Assembly (NCBI RefSeq): GCF_020181615.1
Contig: NZ_CP084029.1
Span: 888,846-952,845 of the forward strand
Direction of reading: 5' to 3'
DNA length: 64,000 bases
Source of the DNA: [Mycobacterium] crassicus
Lineage (GTDB): Bacteria; Actinomycetota; Actinomycetes; Mycobacteriales; Mycobacteriaceae
Shown here: positions 9,003-18,109 of the stretch, one piece after another
How positions within the stretch are numbered: position 1 is the first letter of the stretch
Layout: every line of letters starts with the position of its first letter
Program-made: the position numbers and the translations under genes
Notes under the pieces: generated by a model
The model's database searches: none
What the model was told of the DNA's origin: nothing
What the model saw: only the letters and a program-made list of their open reading frames with translations

Positions 9003-9626
9003 ATGACTGATCAAGTCGCCACGTACCTTCTTCGTACTCTGTTGGCACTGAGCGCTGTCGGCCTTGCCCTTGCGGTCGCGGCACACCTTGCCGGCGGGCG
9101 CCTCGCTGCAGCGGCTTTCGTCGCCGGATATCTGGTGTGGATGCTTTCCGAAGCACGAATCACCGTCGGGAAACCAACACAGTCGGCCGCCGAGACCCGC
9201 ACCCTCGTTCCGTACGCGGTTGCGCGAGTCACGACGGCACTTACGGCTGCGTATTCCGCGCCCGCGGTGCCCGACAAGTTCGGCATCGTGTTGGCGGGGG
9301 TCTTCGTTGCCGGTGTGACGTTACGTGCCTGTGCGATTCACGAACTCAGCGAACAATACTCACACCGAGTGGTACGTATCTCCGAGGGCGACCTCATTTC
9401 ATCCGGGCCGTACAGGATGCTGCGCCATCCTGCTTATGCCGGGATGTTGCTCGCCAACATGAGTTTTGTCGGCTACTTTGCGAGTCCCGCGAGTATCGCG
9501 GCACTGACTCTCCTTGTCGCCGCGATTCTCTGGCGCATCAGGATCGAAGAAGACATCCTCACTGAATCGCCCGAGTATCGCGCCTTCGCCAGCACACGAT
9601 GCAGGATTGTGCCCGGGGTGTGGTGA
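9003..9626 (+). CDS. Isoprenylcysteine carboxyl methyltransferase (ICMT/PEMT)-like membrane protein
   Basis: 207 residues with about four to five hydrophobic segments. The C-terminal half carries the ICMT/phospholipid-methyltransferase pattern: ISSGPYRMLRHPAYAGMLL, then an aliphatic helix, then RIRIEEDILTESPEYRAFA (conserved R-x-E-E-x-x-L). Members methylate carboxyl, amine or lipid substrates with SAM at the membrane. GGAGG precedes the ATG. In this cluster it could methyl-esterify or otherwise cap a prenylated intermediate (inference). Its stop overlaps the ATG of the dikinase. Confidence 0.75.
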   Translation: MTDQVATYLLRTLLALSAVGLALAVAAHLAGGRLAAAAFVAGYLVWMLSEARITVGKPTQSAAETRTLVPYAVARVTTALTAAYSAPAVPDKFGIVLAGVFVAGVTLRACAIHELSEQYSHRVVRISEGDLISSGPYRMLRHPAYAGMLLANMSFVGYFASPASIAALTLLVAAILWRIRIEEDILTESPEYRAFASTRCRIVPGVW

Positions 9627-12286
9627 TGATCAAGATCATTGACGCACCTGCGGAACTGGCCGACGCCAGCGTGGTCGGGCACAAATTCGCCCGCCAGCAG
9701 CAGTTACGCGATGCCGGGGTCTGCGTCCCGCCGTTCTTCTGCGTCGTCAGAGAAACTCCGTGGGCAGCCATTGCCGATCTGGTCGGCGCCTTTCCCGGTG
9801 TCGGCGCCGGTGTCGAGAGATTGACCGTCTGGGCCGAGGCGGCTCGCCGCGCTGCCGAACACCTGCGCCTTATGCCGGAGACAGAAACCGAGATCCGGGA
9901 CAGATACGTCGCCCTCGGTTCACCCGACGTCGCAGTCCGAGCATGCGTGGTCGGTCGCCACGCACAGCCGGGTGAAGATGACGCCGCCGACCCGTTCGCG
10001 GGCCTCACAGACAGCTATCTGTACGTTGGTGCCGACGAGCTCATCGGTGCCGTGTCAGCCTGTACCGCGTCGCTTTTCAGCGTCAGATCGGTACTCTACC
10101 GCGCGCGGCGAGGAATCGATCCCCGAGTTCTCAGCATCTGCGTCGGAATTCAGCAGATGCTCGATGGTGAGCGGTCGTTTGTCGCGTTCACCCGCGATCC
10201 CGCTACCGGAGCCAGGGAAACGGTGGTCGCCGCGGTCTACGGCATCGGAGAAGGTGCGGTTGCCGAACATGCCGAAATCGACCACTTTTTCGTACGCGCG
10301 GACGGGATCGGGCGGGTCCTCTCGCACAAGCAGAGAATGCTCCGCCGAGCACCGGGTGGTGGCGTTGCCGAGTATCGGGTGCCGGATGGACTCGCCGACC
10401 TACCGGTCTTCTCCGATGCCCAGATCGGTCAGATCGCAGCGCTGGCCGAGACCACCGAGCGACTGTTGTCCGGACCCCAGGACATAGAGGGCGTCGTCAC
10501 GGCAGACTCAGCGATTCACCTGGTACAGGCCCGGCCCGCCACGTCACCCCAAACGCCGGCGACCACGATCGAATGGACCAATCACAATCTGACTGAGAGC
10601 TTTCCGGGCGTGACCACCGCGATGACGTACTCGCACGCACGGGTCTTCTACCGCATGAGTTTCCGCGACTTCTATCGCATCGTCGGGGTCCCCGACCGTC
10701 AGCTACGGAGCCGGGAGCACCAACTTCGTCGCATGATCGGATACCTCGACGGCCGGGCCTACTACCGCCTAGACGCGTGGTACGCGCTGCACAGCCAGCT
10801 GCCCGGATGGGACGTGCTTCGGCCGATGTGGGAGCGGTCGTTGGGGCTCGCAGAACGAAATCCCGACCCGAGCCAAGTGTTCGACCGCCATGCTGTCACT
10901 CGCATTATCGGGCGTTCACCGCGACTGATATGGGCGGCCATAAGTTTTCCCCGCAAACTGCGGAGATTCTTGTCCTGGTGGGATACCCAGCACATCCTCG
11001 GGGCAGGACTGTCGCAAAAGCCGGTCGAAGAGGTAATCGAGACGTATCGACGAGTGTGGTCGGAAGCCGAATCACACTGGGGTATAGCGATTCTAGCCGG
11101 CTATCTCTCCCTGGCCGGCTATGTCGTGGCGAGCGTCCTGGTGCAGCGGTGGACCGACTCCCCTGAGGTGGACCTCACCAGGCTGTTGCCCGGAGGGCCG
11201 CCGAACCGGACGTTGCAGTCGGTGCACTCCACGGTGGCGCTCGCCGAGCAGATAAACGCGAATCCCGCTTTGTCGGCACGAGTGCTGACTGCCGACGCAC
11301 GAGATACCTGGAACCGTATCGCACGAGGCGGCTACGGCTGCAAACTGGAGTCCGATGCCCGCACGCACCTCAGGAGATTCGGTGATCGCGCGATGCACGA
11401 CCTCAAGATCGAGGAGCCGACGCCACGCCAAAGACCTGAGATGCTCATCGAGGCCCTGCGGCCGTTCGTTGCTGCGGGAGCGACAATGCAGCAGACGTGG
11501 CTTCAGGAATCGATCGCGGCCACAGCCGCACTCGATGAACTACAACGCATCTGCCCGTCACGATGGAGACGTGCCATTCTTCGCGCCGCGATGCGGGTGG
11601 GTAGGTTCTTGGTGAAAGCCCGCGAGGACACCCGGTTCTGCCGCACCCAGCTATACGGATTCTCGCGGGAGGTCATGCGTCGACTCGGGTCTGACCTAGC
11701 CGCTGCAGGGTGCCTGGACTCACCCGAGGACTACGTACATCTGGAGGCCGAGGAACTACTGGGAGCCTTCGACGGCACCTCCACACACCCCGACCTTCGC
11801 GTCCTGGCACGGACCCGAAAAGACGCCTATCTGCGATCGTGCGATCGGCCCGCCCTCCCAGCCGATCTCACCACCGCCCCGCCGCCGATCGCTGCCGCCG
11901 ACCTACGCCGCACGGCTGCCACACCGGCGACCGCAGGTTCCAGCACCGAACTGACCGGTCTTCCATCCAGCGCCGGGATCGTCCGTGGTCGCGCGAAACT
12001 GGTGCTGCGGCCTGATGTTCCGCCGAGTGACTGCGCTGGGCGGATCCTGATCGCCCGCGAAACCGATCCGGGTTGGCTACCACTGATGCTCAACGCAACG
12101 GGACTCGTCGTCGAGCGCGGCAGCATGGTCTCCCACACCGCGATAACAGGACGGATGCTCGGAATCCCGACCGTAGTAGCGGTTCCTGGCGCGACCTCCA
12201 AGATATCCGACGGCGACGAGATCGAGATCGACGGTAGGTCGGGCAGCGTCCGCATCCTGCGCCCCCACTCGCAGAGACCGCGGTGA
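9626..12286 (+). CDS. PEP-synthase / rifampin-phosphotransferase-like dikinase
   Basis: 886 residues from ATG 9626, overlapping the preceding stop (TGATG). An upstream in-frame ATG at 9599 lies inside the ICMT gene. Order of parts: N-terminal PEP/pyruvate-dikinase-type ATP-grasp region (about 15-310, ending HLVQARPAT), a large middle region (about 320-760), and a C-terminal swivelling phosphohistidine domain with ERGSMVSHTAITGRMLGIP, catalytic His near 837. This layout matches rifampin phosphotransferase, which moves the beta-phosphate of ATP to a hydroxyl. It probably phosphorylates a pathway intermediate. Self-resistance is an alternative. Confidence 0.75.
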   Translation: MIKIIDAPAELADASVVGHKFARQQQLRDAGVCVPPFFCVVRETPWAAIADLVGAFPGVGAGVERLTVWAEAARRAAEHLRLMPETETEIRDRYVALGSPDVAVRACVVGRHAQPGEDDAADPFAGLTDSYLYVGADELIGAVSACTASLFSVRSVLYRARRGIDPRVLSICVGIQQMLDGERSFVAFTRDPATGARETVVAAVYGIGEGAVAEHAEIDHFFVRADGIGRVLSHKQRMLRRAPGGGVAEYRVPDGLADLPVFSDAQIGQIAALAETTERLLSGPQDIEGVVTADSAIHLVQARPATSPQTPATTIEWTNHNLTESFPGVTTAMTYSHARVFYRMSFRDFYRIVGVPDRQLRSREHQLRRMIGYLDGRAYYRLDAWYALHSQLPGWDVLRPMWERSLGLAERNPDPSQVFDRHAVTRIIGRSPRLIWAAISFPRKLRRFLSWWDTQHILGAGLSQKPVEEVIETYRRVWSEAESHWGIAILAGYLSLAGYVVASVLVQRWTDSPEVDLTRLLPGGPPNRTLQSVHSTVALAEQINANPALSARVLTADARDTWNRIARGGYGCKLESDARTHLRRFGDRAMHDLKIEEPTPRQRPEMLIEALRPFVAAGATMQQTWLQESIAATAALDELQRICPSRWRRAILRAAMRVGRFLVKAREDTRFCRTQLYGFSREVMRRLGSDLAAAGCLDSPEDYVHLEAEELLGAFDGTSTHPDLRVLARTRKDAYLRSCDRPALPADLTTAPPPIAAADLRRTAATPATAGSSTELTGLPSSAGIVRGRAKLVLRPDVPPSDCAGRILIARETDPGWLPLMLNATGLVVERGSMVSHTAITGRMLGIPTVVAVPGATSKISDGDEIEIDGRSGSVRILRPHSQRPR

Positions 12287-12290
12287 CATC

Positions 12291-13484
12291 ATGCAATTGC
12301 CGCTGGAGAGCTGTCCGCGTACTTCGCTTCCGCAACACCATGTCGATATCTTTCGCGACAAACCGACCCTCGACATCACGTTGGCTGACGGCACGGCGGC
12401 GATTGCCGTAGTTCGTCAGTGTGACGTACGAACCGTGTTGAGTGACGACCGCTTCAGTCGGGCACAATTTCACGGTCCGGTCGGTGGGGCGGGCGCCGAT
12501 CTGCCTCTGGCGCTGGTCGTCTCGGATCCGCCAACTCACACACGTCGGCGCCAGGCCGTTCAAGGTTGGTTTACCAAGCGACGGGCTGAGCAGGCCCGGC
12601 CGCTCATCGGCCGCGTCGCCGATCAACTTCTCGACGATCTGCTCGCGGCGGGGCCACCAGCCGACATCTTCACGCAGTTCTGCCAGCCTTTTCCAAACCT
12701 CGTGCACATGAACGTCCTCGGGCTGGACACCGCCGATCTGCCTTTCCTCGTGCCGCGAATGGCGGTCGCATGGTCAGCTGGTCACTACCAACCTGACGAG
12801 GTCGCGAAAGCAAGCCGCGACTTGCGGGACTACTTCGAAAGTCGCGTCAGTCGATCGGGTAGCCAGGCGACAGCGGGCGGGCTCATCGATGCTCTGGTGC
12901 GGGACGAATCGTCAAACAGATTGACCCACGCAGAAATCGTCATGCTCGCCATGGGGTTGCTCATGTCGGGCGCCGAGACGACCGCCAATCACCTGGCACT
13001 GAGCCTCATTGAGGTACTTCAGCAGCCCGGACTGGTGGATTCGCTTCGCCGGTCTCCCGAGCAGATTCCTTCCACGGTCGAAGAACTGCTGCGCTGGGTT
13101 TGGTTCGGCGGCAAGATCGGTGGTACCGCGGGGCGTCCGCACATCGCAACCGCTGACGTGAAGCTGCGTGACCGGCTGATCTCACAGGGCGAGATCGTCG
13201 TGCCCATACTTGATGTCGCCAACCGCGATCGCGACGTGTTCCCGGACGCTGACGAGTTCTGCCCTCAGCGGAGTCCGAACCCGCACCTCGCATTCGGCCA
13301 CGGCCGGCACCAGTGCATCGGAATGGCTTTCGCTCGCCTCGAAATGCAGATCGGCCTGCACACCGTGCTGTCCCGACTGAGCGGACTGACTCTTGTTAGT
13401 GCCTCCGAGATCGATTGGCGCATACAGATGTTCACCCGGGGGGTATCGAGCCTGCCGGTGATGTGGCAGGTAGGCGAACAATGA
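12291..13484 (+). CDS. Cytochrome P450
   Basis: 397 residues. I-helix oxygen-activation motif SGAETT, K-helix EELLR (ExxR), and the haem-binding loop FGHGRHQCIG with the Cys thiolate near residue 342 are all present, so the enzyme should be active. It is soluble and bacterial class in length, and needs ferredoxin partners that are not encoded nearby. It begins 4 bp after the dikinase and its stop overlaps the UbiA start (ATGA). Likely oxidises the terpenoid or acyl product of the cluster. Confidence 0.9.
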   Translation: MQLPLESCPRTSLPQHHVDIFRDKPTLDITLADGTAAIAVVRQCDVRTVLSDDRFSRAQFHGPVGGAGADLPLALVVSDPPTHTRRRQAVQGWFTKRRAEQARPLIGRVADQLLDDLLAAGPPADIFTQFCQPFPNLVHMNVLGLDTADLPFLVPRMAVAWSAGHYQPDEVAKASRDLRDYFESRVSRSGSQATAGGLIDALVRDESSNRLTHAEIVMLAMGLLMSGAETTANHLALSLIEVLQQPGLVDSLRRSPEQIPSTVEELLRWVWFGGKIGGTAGRPHIATADVKLRDRLISQGEIVVPILDVANRDRDVFPDADEFCPQRSPNPHLAFGHGRHQCIGMAFARLEMQIGLHTVLSRLSGLTLVSASEIDWRIQMFTRGVSSLPVMWQVGEQ

Positions 13485-14368
13485 CGACTGCCGTTGGTAT
13501 CTCGAACTTCATTCTCACCAGGTATCCGCCGGTCCTTTCAAGCGCGTATGCCTTGGCGTTCGGCACCGGAGGAATCGGTCTGTTCGCGGCGCTGGCCGGA
13601 GATCGCATCACCGTCAGTGCGATTCCGCTGCTGGGAATAGTCACCGTCACCCTATGGGCCGACTTGCTGATCATGCGGGTGATCGACGACATCCGCGACC
13701 AGGACTACGACCGGGTCGCGGACCCACAACGCCCGGTGGCGTCCGGAGCGGTTCAGCTTCGGGATCTCTCCGCGCTCACCGCCGCGTGCGTGACGATCAT
13801 TGTCGCCGCGAACCTGTTCTTCCAGGCCGGTCTGGTCGTCATCGTCGGTCAGCTGCTGTACGCCGCCGCGGTGTTGGTGGTCGGACAACGATTTCCGGCC
13901 ACGCGCGGCGACAACCTGGTCCTGAAGGTGCTCATCGGCTTCCCGGTTCAACTGCTGCTGTATGTGTACCTGTTCGCGGCGTTCATCGAGATCCAGCACG
14001 AGGTGCCGAACGCATACGTTTGTGCTTCGGGAATTCTGATCCTGACACTGTGTGCCGGCCAGCTCGAGTTCGGAAAGAAGCTGGCCCGCCGGCCCGCGGT
14101 AGGGGAACGCAGCTATACCAATTCCCTCGGCTACCTGACAACACTGTTGCTCACGATCGGCACCGGGCCGCTCGCCGTGGCGCTGTTCGTTGTCGCCGCG
14201 CAGGTTTCGCCGCTCTCCAAGGCATTGGTCGCGCTGCCCGCGATCGGTGTTGTCGCATACGGCATCAAGTACCTCAGCGGTACGGACAACCGATGGCCGG
14301 CGGCAGTATCAGCTCTGGGCCTCCTGGGCACGCTGGTCGCCTTCGCCGTCGTCGGAGCGGTCGGTTAG
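13481..14368 (+). CDS. UbiA-family intramembrane prenyltransferase (or terpene cyclase)
   Basis: 295 residues, about eight hydrophobic helices. The first Asp-rich motif is RVIDDIRDQDYD, followed by the PQRPVASGAV segment seen in UbiA members. A second polar loop, EFGKKLARRP, stands where the DxxxD motif usually is and resembles a subfamily with a Glu/Lys/Arg version. Start ATG 13481 overlaps the P450 stop. UbiA enzymes transfer prenyl chains to aromatic or polar acceptors within the membrane, and some members cyclise prenyl diphosphates. Last gene of the rightward unit; it converges with the isoprenyl synthase-like gene 19 bp away. Confidence 0.8.
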   Translation: MTTAVGISNFILTRYPPVLSSAYALAFGTGGIGLFAALAGDRITVSAIPLLGIVTVTLWADLLIMRVIDDIRDQDYDRVADPQRPVASGAVQLRDLSALTAACVTIIVAANLFFQAGLVVIVGQLLYAAAVLVVGQRFPATRGDNLVLKVLIGFPVQLLLYVYLFAAFIEIQHEVPNAYVCASGILILTLCAGQLEFGKKLARRPAVGERSYTNSLGYLTTLLLTIGTGPLAVALFVVAAQVSPLSKALVALPAIGVVAYGIKYLSGTDNRWPAAVSALGLLGTLVAFAVVGAVG

Positions 14369-14387
14369 CAGGCCGCCCAGGCGTGCG

Positions 14388-15413
14388 TCACCGGAGTTGA
14401 AACTGCGGATAGTACAAAGTTATCTCGTCGATGAGCCCGGCTAGCCCCGTGACACACTGCGGGTCGCCGCCGAGCGACGCGAGCGTGTCGCGAGCGGCAC
14501 GGATGATGGGCTGGATTGTCTCCGCATAGCTGGAGACGATGTCCGCCGCCAACATCGCTCGTCGCAGTTCAGCCCGCGCCTCCTCCGAAGTGCGGGCTTG
14601 CCGGTGAAGGTCGATCAGTTCCGCACGTCGGGCCGGCGACACGGTGGCAAGGAGATGAACGAGCAGATAGGTCGCGGTGCCGTTTCGCAGATCCTCGTCG
14701 CGCTCGGTGACCAGGTCGCGCTGATCGTTGACCAGTTGACGAAGCACACCGAGCGTCCTGCCGAACGAGCGCCAGGCATCGACCCGGTCGGAATCGCGGT
14801 CCGCGAGCTGTGCGGCAAGCGCGACGGACATCCCGTAGGGTGCGCCCGTCTTGCCCGCGTAGTTGCGCAGCACATCGTCAGGAGTTGCGGTCTCCGCGTT
14901 GAGGGCCAGGTCGGTCAGCTGCCCGCTGAGTGCGTCGAGACATCCGTCGCTGTACTCGGTGAGCAGCCGATACCGGACGGCATCGGATACAGCCAGGTCG
15001 CCAATGACGTTGAGTGGCAGATAGTTACCCACCGCGATTGCGGTCAACACCCCGCGGTTGAATTCCGCGGGATCGGACCGAGCGAGTTGCGGGGTGTCGA
15101 TCATGTCGTCCAGATACCGTGCCGCCGCCCACCACAGTGTGTGAATCAGCGCTACCGGTGTCGCGCGCATCGGCGCACCGGTCTCGGCGCCGTACACGAG
15201 CACGGGCAGCATGACGATGCCGTTGATACTGGGCACAGATCCGTCCAACGGAATCCTGGCGAAGAACATGTCGACGAACATCCCCATCGCGCGATCGCCG
15301 GTTGAATCGCTGGCCAACAGTCGTTCGGTCAGCGCCGAAGCTTGTGCCGCGACCTCCGCCAGCGCGCATTGCTGTGCAGTCATCTCGGACGCGTCGAGTC
15401 GTAGTGTTGGCAT
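14388..15413 (-). CDS. Isoprenyl diphosphate synthase-like protein with altered second metal motif
   Basis: 341 residues. YLDDMIDTP near 100-108 is a complete first DDxxD motif. The second motif is QLVNDQRD near 226-233, with Asn replacing the leading Asp. The following ERDEDLRNGTATYLL segment recalls ComQ-type and other divergent members. It may use a prenyl diphosphate as donor, act as a class I terpene cyclase, or be a regulatory subunit. It starts 1 bp after the MmpL stop and is thus in the same transcript as the exporter. Confidence 0.7.
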   Translation of the reverse strand: MPTLRLDASEMTAQQCALAEVAAQASALTERLLASDSTGDRAMGMFVDMFFARIPLDGSVPSINGIVMLPVLVYGAETGAPMRATPVALIHTLWWAAARYLDDMIDTPQLARSDPAEFNRGVLTAIAVGNYLPLNVIGDLAVSDAVRYRLLTEYSDGCLDALSGQLTDLALNAETATPDDVLRNYAGKTGAPYGMSVALAAQLADRDSDRVDAWRSFGRTLGVLRQLVNDQRDLVTERDEDLRNGTATYLLVHLLATVSPARRAELIDLHRQARTSEEARAELRRAMLAADIVSSYAETIQPIIRAARDTLASLGGDPQCVTGLAGLIDEITLYYPQFQLR

Positions 15414-15414
15414 G

Positions 15415-17682
15415 TCAGTTCGCTGCCAATTGTGCTGTCAGTTGGCGCACGGTCAGTTGATGCGGACGACGGGCCCCACTGACGAGCAGATGCGCGGGAG
15501 GCTGTCGCCAATGCGGCGCCCACCAATTCGCACGACCCATCAGCCTCATCGCGGCGGGCATGAGTACCGCACGAATGAGTGTGACGTCGAACAGGATTGC
15601 CAGCGTCAAACCGACGCCCAGCAACTTGACGAACGACACCTCAGAAGTGGCCATCGCGATGAACACGACTGACATGATCAGTGCCGCCGCTGTGACGACG
15701 GGGCCGACGCGTTGCAGCCCGCACATCACCGCGAGGTTGGTGTCGCCGTGTGAGCGGTACTCCTCAGTGATACGCGACAACAGGAACACTTCGTAGTCCA
15801 TGGACAGCCCGAACGCGAGACAAATGATGAGGATCGGGGTCGGCGTGGCCAGTGTCCCGGTGACAGAGAAATCTCCAACCAGCCACTTGAGGTGACCCTC
15901 CTGAAAGATGAAGACCATCGCACCGAGAGTCGCAGACAAGCTGACTACGTTGAGCAGTAACGCCTTTATCGGCAGTACCACGCTTCCGGTGAACGCGAAC
16001 AGCACGCCGAACATCGCCAGCACGAGCAGTGCTGCGGCCAACGGAACTCGGTCAAACAAAGCAGCTTTGGTATCGACGTTCTCTGCAGTCAGTCCGCCGA
16101 CATGCACGGTATCGGGAGTTGGGGTTTGGCGTACCTGATCAAGCAGCCGGTGAGCCGCGTCGCTGTAGGGATCGACGTCCGGGAGCAGCCGTAGATAGGC
16201 GCCATTGGGGTCGGGCACCGGCTTTTCGCCATTGCGTTGCCCGGCGACATAGCTTGTCATCCCCAGCTTGACGGCCACGACGTGCGGCAACTGTGACAGC
16301 GCCCCGGCGTACCCGTCCAGCTGATCCGCACCCGCGGAGCCTTCAAGGATCACATCCATCGCAGCGGTGGCCTGTGCCGGGAATTCGGAGCGGACCGCGT
16401 CGCCGACACTTCGGCTTTCAATCGTCGCCGGCAGCGATCGGTCATCCGCAGAGTTCAAGCGGATGGCACCGAAAGGTGCCGCAAGCACAAGAGCCAGCAG
16501 CAGGACCGCGCCCCCCATCATTACCGGCCGGCGCATGACCAACTGTGAACTGCGGAACCAGAACCCGTCTTCCTCGGCCCGCGCGCCGGTCGGTGTTTCG
16601 GTCGGTGCTTCGGCCGGTGTGCGACGCCCAAACACCCGTGGAATCACCCGGCGTACGTTGAGCGAGTCGATTCGGGGGCCCAGAAGTCGCAACATGGCGG
16701 GCATGACAACGAGCGCGCACGCCGTCGCGAAAAGGATCACACCGACACACGCGTAGGCGATCGAACGCAGGAACATCATCGGGAAGGCAAGCAGCGCCAG
16801 CACCGACAGTGTCACCGCAGTCGCAGAGAATGCGACCGTGCGGCCGGCGGTTCGCACCGACTCGATGATCGCATCATCGAGGGACTGAGTCCGAGTTCGC
16901 TCCTCCCGGAACCTGGTCAGCACCAAAAGGCTGTAGTCGATCGCCAGAGCCAGTCCGAGGATCGTCGTCACGTTGAGCGCGTAGTTGGACACCGGGGTGA
17001 CAACGGACAACAACGCGAGCAGGCCCAGTGAACCCACGATCGAAAGCACACCGATTGCGACCGGCAGGCCGGCTGCGACAAGACTGCCGAATACCACTGT
17101 TATCAGCACCAGGATTATCGGCAGCGCGATTGCTTCACTGATTCCCAGGTCGTGGTTGAGCTGATCGGTCACATCGTCGTAGCTGACCGCCTCACCGCCG
17201 AGTTCGAGCTTCAGCGGACCGCGCTCGGTGCCGCGGTAGGTGGCGATGAGACGTGTGGCCGCCGCCGCGAACTCGCGCTCGTCGCCTTCGACGTGCGCCA
17301 CGATCAGCGCCTTCGTCCCGTCCAGGCTGCGGAGCAGTTCGGACTGGCCTGGTCCCCAGTACGAGCTGACCGTCGTGATACCCGGCGTGGCGGCAAGCTG
17401 TTGAGTGAGCGCCTCGCCGGCGGCAACCGCAACGGGATCGTCGACAGAACCGCCGCCGGTGTTGGTCGCGAGAATCACCAGGTTCGGTTTGCCGACGTGA
17501 AAACGCTGCTCGAGCGCGGCAGCGGCGCGCTGCGATTCGGAGGAACTGTTATAGAAGCCACCGCCGGACAGCCGCTCGTTGATCCCCGATCCAGATACGA
17601 GTGCGGCAACCATCAGTACCAAGGTCGCTGTGAGAACCGCCTTAGGCCGGGCCACTGCCAGTCGTGCAAGCCGGTCCAGCAT
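15415..17682 (-). CDS. MmpL-type RND lipid/small-molecule exporter
   Basis: 755 residues with about twelve membrane helices in two RND halves. The proton-relay segments are visible: LALAIDYSLLVL in the first half and FGLSMDYEVFLLSRI in the second, the latter a hallmark of mycobacterial MmpL proteins. The length is in the shorter MmpL class. AGGAGAAGG precedes ATG 17682. Known MmpL proteins move lipids or siderophores across the inner membrane using the proton gradient. Its sharing of promoter motif B with the biosynthetic units implies it exports the cluster product. Confidence 0.85.
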   Translation of the reverse strand: MLDRLARLAVARPKAVLTATLVLMVAALVSGSGINERLSGGGFYNSSSESQRAAAALEQRFHVGKPNLVILATNTGGGSVDDPVAVAAGEALTQQLAATPGITTVSSYWGPGQSELLRSLDGTKALIVAHVEGDEREFAAAATRLIATYRGTERGPLKLELGGEAVSYDDVTDQLNHDLGISEAIALPIILVLITVVFGSLVAAGLPVAIGVLSIVGSLGLLALLSVVTPVSNYALNVTTILGLALAIDYSLLVLTRFREERTRTQSLDDAIIESVRTAGRTVAFSATAVTLSVLALLAFPMMFLRSIAYACVGVILFATACALVVMPAMLRLLGPRIDSLNVRRVIPRVFGRRTPAEAPTETPTGARAEEDGFWFRSSQLVMRRPVMMGGAVLLLALVLAAPFGAIRLNSADDRSLPATIESRSVGDAVRSEFPAQATAAMDVILEGSAGADQLDGYAGALSQLPHVVAVKLGMTSYVAGQRNGEKPVPDPNGAYLRLLPDVDPYSDAAHRLLDQVRQTPTPDTVHVGGLTAENVDTKAALFDRVPLAAALLVLAMFGVLFAFTGSVVLPIKALLLNVVSLSATLGAMVFIFQEGHLKWLVGDFSVTGTLATPTPILIICLAFGLSMDYEVFLLSRITEEYRSHGDTNLAVMCGLQRVGPVVTAAALIMSVVFIAMATSEVSFVKLLGVGLTLAILFDVTLIRAVLMPAAMRLMGRANWWAPHWRQPPAHLLVSGARRPHQLTVRQLTAQLAAN

Positions 17683-17810
17683 GATTGCCTTCTCCTGCGT
17701 CGACGGGTACGGCGATGGTGGCCGGTCGCGGGTCGGGAGATCATCGCCGTAACTGCGATGAAGAACACGATGAGTTGCCGGACACGTCGTGTCCTCTTCG
17801 CTGGTGTTGT

Positions 17811-17895
17811 GACAGATAAATCGTCAGTCGTGTTCGGTACGGCCAGCGCAGTAGCGCCCCACTGCAATCTCGCCCGGTTGCGGCCCGGCACTACT
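17811..17895 (-). promoter_or_regulatory. Cluster-specific promoter motif, copy B (drives the MmpL unit)
   Basis: On the minus strand AGTAGTGCC (17895-17887), 22 bp, CAGTGGGGCGCTACTG (17864-17849), 25 bp, then CGATTTATCTGTC as -10 candidate, leaving an untranslated leader of roughly 120 bases before the MmpL start. It is almost the same layout as copies A and C, 10 kb away. The rest of 17683-18018 holds a 13-bp direct repeat TGTCACSCATCAG (17959-17971 and 17984-17996) of unknown meaning. Confidence 0.65.
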
Positions 17896-18018
17896 TAGTC
17901 CGATGCGACCGATCCGTCTTCTCTGCGGCCGGGGAGTGTCGCCGATCAGCGGAAACACTGTCACGCATCAGCCGAGGTCGTAATGTCACCCATCAGGCGC
18001 GGTAGTACGTCTGAGCTG

Positions 18019-18064
18019 TGCCCCCAGCAGGGCTCGAACCTGCGACCTGCGGATTAAAAGTCCG
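18019..18064 (-). other. attL: 3' half of a tRNA-Lys(UUU) gene at the prophage left junction
   Basis: The minus strand reads tRNA anticodon arm (loop CTTTTAA, anticodon UUU), variable loop, T-arm GCAGG-TTCGAGC-CCTGC and acceptor strand TGGGGGC plus discriminator A. No D-arm or 5' acceptor strand exists upstream. Base 27 is C and cannot pair with C43, so tRNA identity stops at about 18064. This is what integration into a tRNA 3' end leaves at one junction. The intact gene should be at attR, outside the window. A core of about 46 bp is inferred. Confidence 0.8.
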
Positions 18065-18109
18065 GTGGTTGTGCCCTTATCCGACCGTAGGATGCGTCGC
18101 ACCGCGGAC

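Noticed and set aside
17613..17891. 92-codon minus-strand frame upstream of MmpL (possible MmpS partner)
   Set aside because: It overlaps the MmpL start and promoter motif B, ends in Arg runs and lacks an MmpS-like domain.
18000..18012. A further GGTAGTAC half-site close to the tRNA fragment
   Set aside because: It resembles the first box of the cluster promoter motif but no CAGT-N8-ACTG box follows at 31-32 bp on either strand.
18019..18090. Complete tRNA-Lys gene
   Set aside because: Only the anticodon and T arms plus 3' acceptor are present; no D arm or 5' acceptor strand can be found.
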